From assembly GCF_036030735.1 (NCBI RefSeq), contig NZ_CP107928.1, positions 4,588,001-4,652,000 of the forward strand: a DNA stretch of 64,000 nt. The letters are read 5' to 3'. Source of the stretch: Streptomyces sp. NBC_00425. GTDB taxonomy: Bacteria; Actinomycetota; Actinomycetes; Streptomycetales; Streptomycetaceae. The first letter of the stretch is position 1. Every line of letters starts with the position of its first letter. This document shows positions 25,587 through 33,458 of the stretch, piece after piece. The notes beneath the pieces were generated by a model that worked only from the letters and a program-made list of their open reading frames with translations, made no database searches and had not been told where the DNA came from. Made by a program: the position numbers and the translations under genes.

Positions 25587-26261
25587 GTGGACGACGTTCT
25601 GCGGCGCAACCCGCTCTTCGCGGCACTCGACGACGAGCAGGCCGCGGAACTGCGCGCCTCCATGAGCGAGGTGACCCTGGCCCGCGGCGACTCCCTGTTC
25701 CACGAGGGCGATCCGGGCGACCGGCTCTACGTCGTCACCGAGGGCAAGGTCAAGCTCCACCGCACCTCCCCGGACGGCCGGGAGAACATGCTGGCCGTGG
25801 TGGGCCCCAGCGAGCTCATCGGAGAGCTGTCGCTCTTCGACCCGGGTCCGCGGACGGCGACGGCCACCGCCCTCACCGAGGTGAAGCTGCTCGGCCTCGG
25901 CCACGGCGACCTCCAGCCCTGGCTGAACGCCCGCCCGGAAGTGGCCACCGCACTCCTGCGCGCCGTCGCCCGGCGCCTGCGCAAGACCAATGACGCCATG
26001 TCCGACCTGGTGTTCTCGGACGTTCCCGGCCGTGTGGCCCGCGCCCTTTTGGACCTCTCGCGCCGCTTCGGCGTGCAGTCCGAGGAAGGCATCCACGTCG
26101 TCCACGACCTCACCCAGGAGGAGCTGGCACAGCTCGTCGGCGCCTCGCGGGAGACCGTGAACAAGGCCCTGGCGGACTTCGCCCAGCGTGGGTGGCTGCG
26201 CCTGGAGGCACGCGCCGTCATCCTTCTCGACGTAGAGCGACTGGCCAAGCGCTCGCGCTAG
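25587..26261 (+). CDS. crp: Cyclic-AMP receptor protein Crp
   Basis: 224 aa from GTG 25587, six bases after AAGGAGA. N-terminal cNMP-binding barrel with the phosphate-binding cassette IGELSLFDPGPRTAT, the long C-helix, and a winged helix-turn-helix (TQEELAQLVGASRETVNKAL). Same length and family as the Streptomyces Crp that controls germination, growth and antibiotic genes. Located beside nth as in other streptomycetes. Confidence 0.95.
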   Translation: MDDVLRRNPLFAALDDEQAAELRASMSEVTLARGDSLFHEGDPGDRLYVVTEGKVKLHRTSPDGRENMLAVVGPSELIGELSLFDPGPRTATATALTEVKLLGLGHGDLQPWLNARPEVATALLRAVARRLRKTNDAMSDLVFSDVPGRVARALLDLSRRFGVQSEEGIHVVHDLTQEELAQLVGASRETVNKALADFAQRGWLRLEARAVILLDVERLAKRSR

Positions 26262-26533
26262 CCGCCAGCCGTCGGCTGCTGGCCGCTGCCCGCTGCCCGC
26301 TTCCGAGGGGTGACGCCGGTCGCCGTGACCGACCCTGGGGGCCCACCCGCCCCCAGGCCCCTGCCGACGCCCCTGAGCGGCCGCCTCGTGCGCTCCAGGG
26401 GCGCGGGCTTTCACGGCGCGGCCGCGCCGGACCTCCGCCGAGCCGGCGCCCGCGTCTGCGCCCCTCGTATGCACCCGAGCCCGCGCCCGAAAATGATCCG
26501 CCGTGCCGCCGTCACGCGCAGCACAGTGGCCCC

Positions 26534-27352
26534 ATGGCAGAAACGCTTCCGTCCAGAGGTCTCGACGCCCAGGGGTTCATCGCGCGCGAAGGCTCCCTCG
26601 CGCGCGTGCCGACGGTCTTCCGCCCCGTCGTCGCGACCGCCCGTGACCGCCTCCTCGACCTCTTCGCGGCGCAGCTGCACAGCGCGTACCTCTACGGGTC
26701 GATCCCGCGCGGCGCCGCGCGCGTGGGGCGCAGCGACCTCGACCTGCTGGTGGTGCTGCTCGACGAGCCGACCGCACGGGACCGGGCGGCGGCCGATGCG
26801 CTCGACGAGACCCTCGACAGCGAGTTCCCGCAGATCGACGGCTGCGGGACGCTCCTGGTCGACCGTCCGCGCGTGCTGAGCGACCTGGAGACGCACGACC
26901 TGGGGTGGTTCGTGGCCTGCCTGTGCACTCCCCTGCTCGGTGCGGACCTGGCCGAGCACCTCCCCCGCTACCGCCCCGACTCCCTCCTCGCGCGCGAGAC
27001 CAACGGCGACCTCGCCCGGCTCCTGCCGCGCTGGCGCGAGCGCATCGCCGCGGCGGACTCCGAGGGCGCCCGGCGGTCTCTCGTGCGGTTCATGTCCCGG
27101 CGTCTCGTGCGGACCGGCTTCACCCTCGTCATGCCCCGCTGGAACGGCTGGACGAGCGACCTCCACGAGATGGCGGAGGCCTTCGGCGCCTACTACCCGC
27201 GGCGCGCGGAGCAGCTGCGGGCCGCGGCCGTCCTCGGGTACGAGCCCCGGGACGACCGCGCAGTCCTCTCGTCCTACGTCGACGACCTGGGCCCCTGGCT
27301 CGCCCTGGAGTACGCGCGCGTGCACGGCGTGAAGGCCCCGAGACCCGACTGA
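26534..27352 (+). CDS. Nucleotidyltransferase-domain protein (aminoglycoside adenylyltransferase-like)
   Basis: 272 aa. Pol-beta-type nucleotidyltransferase motif YGSIPRGAARVGRSDLDLLV at about residues 55-75, with GS and DLD as metal ligands, and a helical C-terminal domain. The general build resembles aminoglycoside nucleotidyltransferases and related housekeeping proteins; resistance is not shown. Start at ATG 26534, as the longer frame from 26192 runs over the crp 3' end. No ribosome site is obvious. Confidence 0.7.
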   Translation: MAETLPSRGLDAQGFIAREGSLARVPTVFRPVVATARDRLLDLFAAQLHSAYLYGSIPRGAARVGRSDLDLLVVLLDEPTARDRAAADALDETLDSEFPQIDGCGTLLVDRPRVLSDLETHDLGWFVACLCTPLLGADLAEHLPRYRPDSLLARETNGDLARLLPRWRERIAAADSEGARRSLVRFMSRRLVRTGFTLVMPRWNGWTSDLHEMAEAFGAYYPRRAEQLRAAAVLGYEPRDDRAVLSSYVDDLGPWLALEYARVHGVKAPRPD

Positions 27353-27395
27353 CCCGACCCGGCGAGGGGAGCCGACCCGTTCCCTGCGGTGCGGG

Positions 27396-28226
27396 TCAGA
27401 TGAGCCCGCGCTCCGTCAGGTACTCCAGCTGGGCCCGCACCGACAGTTCCGCCGCCGGCCACAGCGAGCGGTCGACGTCGGCGTACACATGGGCCACGAC
27501 GTCGGTGGGGTTGTGCCGGCCGTTCTCGACCGCGGTCTCGACCTGGGCGAGGCGGTGGGCGCGGTGGGCGAGGTAGAACTCGACTGCGCCCTGGGCGTCC
27601 TCGAGCACCGGGCCGTGGCCCGGAAGGACCGTGTGGACGCCGTCGTCGACCGTGAGGGACCGCAGCCGCCGCAGGGAGTCCAGATAGTCGCCCAGGCGAC
27701 CGTCGGGGTGCGCCACGACGGTCGTTCCCCGGCCCAGGATCGTATCGCCGGTCAGGACGGCCCGGTCGGCCGGGAGATGGAAGCACAGGGAGTCGGCGGT
27801 GTGGCCGGGCGTCGGGACGACCCGCAGCTCCAGGCCGCCCACGGCGATCACGTCCCCGGCGCCCAGGCCCTCGTCGCCGAGCCGCAGCGCCGGGTCCAGG
27901 GCCCGCACCTTCGTGCCGGTCAGCCCGGCGAAACGGACGGCGCCCTCCGCGTGGTCGGGGTGGCCGTGGGTCAACAGGGTCAGCGCGACGCGCTTGCCGG
28001 CCCGCCCGGCGGTGTCCACGACGGCGCGCAGATGGCCGTCGTCCAGGGGGCCCGGGTCGATCACGACCGCCAGGTCGGAGTCGGGCTCGGAGACGATCCA
28101 GGTGTTCGTGCCGTCCAGGGTCATGGCGGACGCGTTCGGGGCGAGGATGTTGACCGCGCGCGCGGTGGCCGGGCCCGAGAGGGCTCCGCCGCGGGGCTGG
28201 CCGGGCAGGGCGGCTGCGTCGGTCAT
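27396..28226 (-). CDS. Metallo-beta-lactamase fold hydrolase (glyoxalase II-like)
   Basis: 276 aa. Metal site THGHPDHAEG (HxHxDH), further His in TPGHTADSLCF, Asp in LTGDTILGRG and His in VLPGHGPVLED. The C-terminal helical part resembles LACTB2-type RNases/thioesterases, and the start is at ATG 28226, inside the stop of the mini-ORF upstream (ATGA). Substrate unknown. Confidence 0.85.
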   Translation of the reverse strand: MTDAAALPGQPRGGALSGPATARAVNILAPNASAMTLDGTNTWIVSEPDSDLAVVIDPGPLDDGHLRAVVDTAGRAGKRVALTLLTHGHPDHAEGAVRFAGLTGTKVRALDPALRLGDEGLGAGDVIAVGGLELRVVPTPGHTADSLCFHLPADRAVLTGDTILGRGTTVVAHPDGRLGDYLDSLRRLRSLTVDDGVHTVLPGHGPVLEDAQGAVEFYLAHRAHRLAQVETAVENGRHNPTDVVAHVYADVDRSLWPAAELSVRAQLEYLTERGLI

Positions 28227-28570
28227 GCCGGGACCCCTTCCCTGGCGCCAGGGACAACGTCGCGGTGGCGGTCGGCGGCCGCGACGACGCCCCCGTACGG
28301 CCGACGGGCGCCAGTCCCGCGCGGGCCGGACGGCGCGACCGCGCCCGTGACGCGCGTGCTCACCGTCTCCTTGCCCATGATGCGAGTACCCATGGCGCGG
28401 GTGTCCATGGCGCCGGTGCCCGTCATGCGCGTGCCCGACACGAGGACGGGTGTCTTGCGGACGGTTGTCGCGGGGACGTCGGTCGCGCGGAGCGCTGTCG
28501 CGGGGACGTCCCTCATCCGGAGCGCTGTCGTGCGGACGGCCGGGCGCCGAGCCGTGCGGAGGGCCGTCAT
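28223..28570 (-). CDS. Repeat-derived mini-ORF between Nudix and MBL genes
   Basis: 115-codon frame beginning in the Nudix stop (ATGA, 28567-28570) and ending in the MBL start (ATGA, 28223-28226). The first two thirds are repeats such as RDVPATALRATDVPATTVR, from 30-base DNA units (about 28466-28555) and 15-base units (28370-28435). The sequence is Thr/Arg/Met-rich without a recognisable domain. Same structure as the ORF at 23945-24178. Confidence 0.45.
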   Translation of the reverse strand: MTALRTARRPAVRTTALRMRDVPATALRATDVPATTVRKTPVLVSGTRMTGTGAMDTRAMGTRIMGKETVSTRVTGAVAPSGPRGTGARRPYGGVVAAADRHRDVVPGAREGVPA

Positions 28571-29445
28571 GCGGGCCCCCTTCCCGTGGTCTCGGCGCCG
28601 ATCCGCTTGGTGAACTCGTCGTGTCCGGGCCAGGAGAGCACGACCTCGCCCTCCACCAGCCGGGCCTGCGCCAGGACGGGGGCGAGGTCGAGGTCCGGGG
28701 CCGCGGCGAGCGCTTCCGCCGCCGTGGCGTACGGGGTGAGCCGGCGCAGGGTCGCGATGGTGGGCGGCATCATCAGCAGCTCGCCCTTGTCGTACGAGGC
28801 AGCGGCGTCCGCCGGGCGGATCCACACCGTGCGGTCGGCCTCCGTGGACGCGTTGCGGGTGCGCTGTCCTTCCGGCAGCGCGGCCACGAAGAACCAGGTG
28901 TCGTAGCGGCGGGGCTCGAACTCCGGGGTGATCCAGCGCGTCCAGGCGCCCAGCAGATCCGACCGCAGGACGAGGCCGCGGCGGTCGAGGAACTCGGCGA
29001 AGGACAGCTCACGGGCGGCCACCGCGGCCCGGTCCGTCTCCCATTCGGCGCCCGTGATGTCACCGACGACCGAGTCGGGCGTCGGCCCCGCGAGCAGGAC
29101 GCCGGCCTCCTCGTACGTCTCGCGCACGGCCGCGCAGACGATCGCCTGTGCGGCCGTCTCGTCGACGCCCAGCCGCTCGGCCCACCACGCACGCGTGGGG
29201 CCCGCCCAGCGCACGTGCCGGTCGTCGTCACGGGGGTCGACGCCGCCACCGGGATAGGCGTACGCGCCTCCGGCGAAGGCCATGGAGGCGCGTCGGCGCA
29301 GCATGTGCACCACGGGGCCGCCGTCGGTGTCCTTCAGGAGCATGACGGTGGCCGCGCGCTTCGGGACGACCGGAGTGAGCTCGCCGTCCGCCAGCGCGCG
29401 GATGCGTTCCGGCCAGTCCTGGGGGAACCACTGCCCATTCGCCAT
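28567..29445 (-). CDS. Nudix hydrolase (NUDT19-like)
   Basis: 292 aa. FAGGAYAYPGGGVDPRDDD followed later by AAVRETYEEAGVLL; the long insert between the first Gly and the REXXEE core is typical of the NUDT7/19 and actinobacterial group. Metal-binding Glu residues are kept. It likely hydrolyses a nucleoside-diphosphate-linked compound, perhaps CoA derivatives. Start at ATG 29445 (MANGQWFPQDW). Confidence 0.85.
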   Translation of the reverse strand: MANGQWFPQDWPERIRALADGELTPVVPKRAATVMLLKDTDGGPVVHMLRRRASMAFAGGAYAYPGGGVDPRDDDRHVRWAGPTRAWWAERLGVDETAAQAIVCAAVRETYEEAGVLLAGPTPDSVVGDITGAEWETDRAAVAARELSFAEFLDRRGLVLRSDLLGAWTRWITPEFEPRRYDTWFFVAALPEGQRTRNASTEADRTVWIRPADAAASYDKGELLMMPPTIATLRRLTPYATAAEALAAAPDLDLAPVLAQARLVEGEVVLSWPGHDEFTKRIGAETTGRGPA

Positions 29446-29568
29446 GGGCGCGAGGCTATCCCGTGGTGCGCGAATGTTCGAGAGCTCCCCGAGGTCAGCG
29501 CGCTCCCACGGAACGCCTGCTCGACGCCGGGGAACGGCGGGACAGGCCCTGAGCCGGCAGCACAGGCC

Positions 29569-30033
29569 CTACGGAGCGAGCTCCACCTGGATCTCGACCT
29601 CGACCGGCGCGTCCAGCGGCAGCACCGCGACGCCCACCGCACTGCGCGCGTGCACGCCCTTGTCGCCGAAGACCTCGCCCAGCAGCTCGCTCGCGCCGTT
29701 GAGCACGGCGGGCTGGCCGGTGAAATCCGAGGCCGAGGCCACGAAGCCGACGACCTTCACCACGCGCGCGACGCGGTCCAGGTCGCCCGCGACGGACTTG
29801 ACGGCGGCCAGGGCGTTCAGCGCGCAGGTGCGGGCCAGTGCCTTGGCCTCCTCGGGGGTGACCTCGGCGCCGACCTTGCCGGTGACGGGCAGCTTGCCGT
29901 CGACCATGGGCAGCTGGCCGGCGGTGTACACGTACGGGCCGGACTGCACCGCGGGCTGGTAGGCCGCGAGGGGCGGCACGACCGCCGGCAGGGTCAGGCC
30001 GAGCTCGGCGAGCCTCGCCTCGACCGCGCTCAC
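29569..30033 (-). CDS. RidA family (YjgF/YER057c) protein
   Basis: 154 aa. Shows the RidA trimer fold features: YVYTAGQLPMVDGKLPVTGKVG and the C-terminal VEVEIQVELAP. RidA proteins deaminate reactive enamine/imine intermediates; this is the longer 'RidA/chorismate-mutase-like' subgroup, in which the catalytic Arg is often absent, so activity is uncertain. Start at GTG 30033, overlapping the DUF4177 stop (GTGA). Confidence 0.8.
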   Translation of the reverse strand: MSAVEARLAELGLTLPAVVPPLAAYQPAVQSGPYVYTAGQLPMVDGKLPVTGKVGAEVTPEEAKALARTCALNALAAVKSVAGDLDRVARVVKVVGFVASASDFTGQPAVLNGASELLGEVFGDKGVHARSAVGVAVLPLDAPVEVEIQVELAP

Positions 30034-30188
30034 GCCTTCGCCCGCTTCAGGTAGGCGACGAGCTGCTCCGGGTTGTTCGGCCCGGGGACGACCTGGACGA
30101 GTTCCCAGCCGTCCTCGCCCCAGGTGTCCAGAATCTGCTTCGTGGCGTGGACGAGCAGCGGCACAGTTGCGTATTCCCACTTGGTCAT
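30030..30188 (-). CDS. DUF4177 small protein
   Basis: 52 aa beginning MTKWEYATVPLLVHATKQ; DUF4177 members are small single-domain proteins with the conserved GWELVQVVPGP. Function unknown. Upstream of, and coupled to, the ridA gene by GTGA. It is divergent from the ArsA pair. Confidence 0.8.
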   Translation of the reverse strand: MTKWEYATVPLLVHATKQILDTWGEDGWELVQVVPGPNNPEQLVAYLKRAKA

Positions 30189-30295
30189 GGGGGCGACTGT
30201 ATCCGCTGGCGCGCAGCGCCCTGTTTCACAGGCCATGTGGCCGATTGCCGACCCCGTTGTCCACAGCCTCCCGAGTGCCTCGGGCGCCGACTGGT

Positions 30296-30301
30296 TACGC
30301 T
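30296..30301 (+). promoter_or_regulatory. Putative -10 box for a leaderless ArsA transcript
   Basis: TACGCT (30296-30301) fits TAnnnT and ends seven bases before the GTG at 30309, while no ribosome site is spaced correctly (GAAGG directly abuts the start). This suggests the transcript begins at or next to the start codon. No clear -35 was found. Confidence 0.4.
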
Positions 30302-30308
30302 CGAAGGC

Positions 30309-31286
30309 GTGAGCAGGCTCCAGGTCGTCAGCGGCAAGGGCGGGACCGGCAAGACGACGGTCGCCGCGGCCCTCGCGCTGGCCCTCGCCACGGCAGGGAA
30401 GCGGACGCTTCTCGTCGAGGTGGAGGGCCGGCAGGGCATCGCACAGCTCTTCGAGACACAGGCGTTGCCCTACGAGGAACGCAAGATCGCGGTCGCTTCG
30501 GGGGGCGGTGAGGTCTACGCCCTCGCCATAGACCCCGAACTGGCCCTTCTGGACTATCTCCAGATGTTCTACAAACTGGGAGGCGCCGGGCGGGCCCTGA
30601 AGAAGCTGGGCGCGATCGACTTCGCCACCACCGTCGCACCCGGCCTGAGGGACGTGCTCCTCACCGGCAAGGCGTGCGAGGCGGTGCGGCGCAAGGACAA
30701 GAACGGGCGGTTCGTGTACGACCACGTCGTCATGGACGCACCGCCCACCGGCCGCGTGACCCGCTTCCTGAACGTCAACGACGAGGTCGCCGGGCTGGCC
30801 AGGATCGGCCCGATACACAATCAGGCGCAGGCCGTGATGAGGGTGCTGAAGTCGGAGCAGACCGCCGTGCACCTGGTCACGCTGCTGGAGGAGATGCCCG
30901 TCCAGGAGACCGCGGACGGCATCGCCGAGCTGCGGGCGGCGAAACTGCCGGTGGGGCGGGTCATCGTCAACATGGTGCGGCCGGAGATGCTGGACGAGGA
31001 CGGTCTGGAACTCGCACGGACCGTGACGCGTTCTTCAGTCGCCCGGTCGTTGTCCGCCGCCGGGCTCGGCGGGGCGCGGCGCGGCGGGCACGCCGAGCGG
31101 CTGGTGGACCCGCTCCTGCGGCAGGCCGAGGAGTACGCCGAGCGGTACGCACTGGAGCGCGAGCAGCGCGCGGTCCTCGGCGAACTGGATCTGCCGCTGC
31201 ACGAACTGCCCTTGCTCGCCGAGGGCATGGACCTCGCGGGCCTGTACCAGCTCGCCAACGAACTGCGGAAGCAGGGGATCGCATGA
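30309..31286 (+). CDS. ArsA-like P-loop ATPase (first of pair)
   Basis: 325 aa. The N-terminal VVSGKGGTGKTTVAAALA is a deviant Walker A with the signature lysine of the ArsA/Get3 family, and VVMDAPPTGR is the switch region. No CxC metal site or arsenic operon is nearby, so this is the generic actinobacterial ArsA-like paralogue rather than an arsenite pump. It is paired and coupled (ATGA at 31283-31286) with a second ArsA-like gene; the two may form a heterodimer. Confidence 0.85.
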   Translation: MSRLQVVSGKGGTGKTTVAAALALALATAGKRTLLVEVEGRQGIAQLFETQALPYEERKIAVASGGGEVYALAIDPELALLDYLQMFYKLGGAGRALKKLGAIDFATTVAPGLRDVLLTGKACEAVRRKDKNGRFVYDHVVMDAPPTGRVTRFLNVNDEVAGLARIGPIHNQAQAVMRVLKSEQTAVHLVTLLEEMPVQETADGIAELRAAKLPVGRVIVNMVRPEMLDEDGLELARTVTRSSVARSLSAAGLGGARRGGHAERLVDPLLRQAEEYAERYALEREQRAVLGELDLPLHELPLLAEGMDLAGLYQLANELRKQGIA

Positions 31287-32698
31287 GCGCGGACCGCAGT
31301 CACGACCAGGGGGCCACCCGTCGCCGTCTCACCCCGGCGCCCGTGCTCGATCTCGATCCGCTGCTCGACGACCCGGCGACGCGCATCGTGGTCTGCTGCG
31401 GCTCGGGCGGCGTCGGCAAGACGACCACCGCGGCCGCCCTGGGACTCAGGGCGGCCGAGCGCGGCCGCAAGGTGGTCGTCCTCACCATCGACCCGGCACG
31501 CCGGCTCGCCCAGTCCATGGGCATCGACTCGCTCGACAACACCCCCCGCCGCGTCAAGGGCGTGGAGGGGGACGGCGAACTCCACGCGATGATGCTCGAC
31601 ATGAAGCGCACCTTCGACGAGATCGTCGAGGCGCACGCGGACGGCGACCGGGCAGCCGCGATCCTGGGCAACCCCTTCTACCAGTCGCTCTCCGCGGGCT
31701 TCGCGGGCACCCAGGAGTACATGGCGATGGAGAAGCTGGGCCAGCTGCGGGCCCGGGACGAGTGGGACCTGATCGTCGTCGACACCCCGCCGTCCCGCTC
31801 CGCGCTGGACTTTCTGGACGCGCCGAAGCGCCTCGGCTCGTTCCTGGACGGCAAGCTGATCCGCGTCCTGCTCGCACCGGCGAAGGTCGGCGGCCGGGCG
31901 GGGATGAAGTTCCTCAACGTCGGGATGTCGATGATGACCGGCGCGCTGGGCAAGCTGCTCGGCGGGCAACTGCTGAAGGACGTGCAGACGTTCGTCGCGG
32001 CGATGGACTCGATGTTCGGCGGCTTCCGTACGCGCGCGGACGCCACGTACAAGCTGCTCCAGGCGCCCGGCACGGCGTTCCTGGTGGTGGCGGCTCCCGA
32101 GCGGGACGCGCTGCGGGAGGCCGCGTACTTCGTGGAGCGGCTGGCCGCCGAGGACATGCCGCTGGCCGGTCTGGTCCTCAACCGGGTCCATGGCAGCGGT
32201 GCCGCCCAGCTGTCCGCCGAGCGGGCGCTCGCCGCTGCGGAAAATCTTGAAGAGCCCGGCATTGTGGATCAGGACGGCGGGAAAGCTGGAGTTCGTAACT
32301 CTCCCGACACCCAAGGCAGTTCAGCACCCCCCGCACCCGATCCGGAGCGCGACGCCCCCACCGAAGCGGCCCGGACCACGGACTCGGACGCACACACGGA
32401 TCACTCCGGGTCCACCGAGACGGACCGGACGGCGACCTCGGACGCGCACGACGGCGCGGCCGCGGAGCGGACCGTGCACGACCTCACCGCAGGCCTGCTC
32501 AGACTGCATGCGGAACGCATGCACCTACTCTCCCGCGAGCAACGCACCCGGGATCGCTTCACCGCACTCCACCCCGAGGTGGCGGTGGCCGAAGTGGCCG
32601 CACTCCCCGGTGACGTGCACGACATCACGGGGCTGCGCGACATCGGACAGCGCCTCGCGGCCGACCGGCCGGAGCTGCCCGAGACCGCCGGATCCTGA
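31283..32698 (+). CDS. ArsA-like P-loop ATPase (second of pair) with disordered insert
   Basis: 471 aa. Walker A CCGSGGVGKTTTAAALG at about residues 37-53, LTIDPARRLAQSMG, and the switch IVVDTPPSRSALDFLDAP. Between ~325 and 395 lies an Asp/Thr/Ala-rich disordered stretch, then a helical end. The order ArsA-ArsA-wblA-PBP is conserved in Streptomyces and mycobacteria. Cellular client unknown. Confidence 0.85.
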   Translation: MSADRSHDQGATRRRLTPAPVLDLDPLLDDPATRIVVCCGSGGVGKTTTAAALGLRAAERGRKVVVLTIDPARRLAQSMGIDSLDNTPRRVKGVEGDGELHAMMLDMKRTFDEIVEAHADGDRAAAILGNPFYQSLSAGFAGTQEYMAMEKLGQLRARDEWDLIVVDTPPSRSALDFLDAPKRLGSFLDGKLIRVLLAPAKVGGRAGMKFLNVGMSMMTGALGKLLGGQLLKDVQTFVAAMDSMFGGFRTRADATYKLLQAPGTAFLVVAAPERDALREAAYFVERLAAEDMPLAGLVLNRVHGSGAAQLSAERALAAAENLEEPGIVDQDGGKAGVRNSPDTQGSSAPPAPDPERDAPTEAARTTDSDAHTDHSGSTETDRTATSDAHDGAAAERTVHDLTAGLLRLHAERMHLLSREQRTRDRFTALHPEVAVAEVAALPGDVHDITGLRDIGQRLAADRPELPETAGS

Positions 32699-32712
32699 GC
32701 CGAGGGTTCCCC

Positions 32713-33051
32713 TCAGCCCACCGCCGCGAAGGTCTCGTACATCTGGTCGTCGTCGAGCGGCAGGATGCCCGCCCCACGCTCGTACTCCGAGCGCGCCGTC
32801 TCCAGGAGCCGGCGCCAGGAGGTCACCGTCGGCCGCCTGCGCAGCAGTGCCCGGCGCTCGCGCTCCGTCATGCCTCCCCACACGCCGAACTCGACGCGGT
32901 TGTCGAGCGCGTCAGCCAGGCATTCGGTGCGTACCGGACATCCGGTGCACACCGCCTTGGCCCTGTTCTGCGCTGCTCCCTGAACGAACAGTTCATCCGG
33001 ATCGGTAGTGCGGCAGGCGGCCTGCGCACTCCAGTCGGTTACCCAGCCCAT
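32713..33051 (-). CDS. wblA: WhiB-like transcription factor WblA
   Basis: 112 aa with four cysteines for a 4Fe-4S cluster (Cys13, Cys35, Cys38, Cys44: C...CTGCPVRTEC) and the GVWGG turn. After it comes ERRALLRRRP, the basic DNA-contact region. Sequence and position (between ArsA and PBP) fit WblA, a key regulator of sporulation and antibiotic production. Start taken at ATG 33051, with GAGAGGA nine bases upstream; in-frame starts at 33102 and 33108 would add 17-19 residues. Converges on the ArsA gene. Confidence 0.88.
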   Translation of the reverse strand: MGWVTDWSAQAACRTTDPDELFVQGAAQNRAKAVCTGCPVRTECLADALDNRVEFGVWGGMTERERRALLRRRPTVTSWRRLLETARSEYERGAGILPLDDDQMYETFAAVG

Positions 33052-33458
33052 ACCGGCGCCGTCCTCTCCCGAATCGAGGCTCCCCCACGGCGGCAGCGGC
33101 ATATTCACCGCCGCCAGTTGAGGACGTTACGGAAGGCGGGCACAGCGCAACACCCCCTTCGGGCCCAATCTTGAATGGCCCGAACGGACTATGCGTAAGC
33201 GGCAGATCACCCGGGGGAGTGAGCCTGCGACATGTGTGACCTTCCCGGCGAACGGGACAGTTCAGTTGAGTCACAACGGACGCCGGGTGACACACAAGGC
33301 GGATTCGGGCACACCCCCACCAAAAAAGTCGGGGAACCTCCGGAACGATTCGGGGTCGCCGGACGTATTGATACGTAGCCCTGCTGCTGTGACAGTTGCG
33401 AGCAGCTTAGGCCAAGGCATTGACGCGTGTCCGGCGAATGAGAACGTAGGCTGCCCTC
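33052..33458. promoter_or_regulatory. wblA-PBP divergent control region
   Basis: 407 bases without an ORF. It holds an inverted repeat GTCAC (33270-33274) / GTGAC (33287-33291) with a 12-base spacer, and several GTGAC/TCACC half-sites nearby (33207-33250), reminiscent of BldD-type boxes. An A-run (CCAAAAAAGTC, about 33320) breaks the GC-rich context. wblA in other species has a long untranslated leader. Confidence 0.45.

Noticed and set aside
30309..32698. Arsenic resistance operon
   Set aside because: ArsA-like ATPases without arsB/arsR/arsC neighbours or a cysteine metal site; the pair is part of the conserved wblA neighbourhood.
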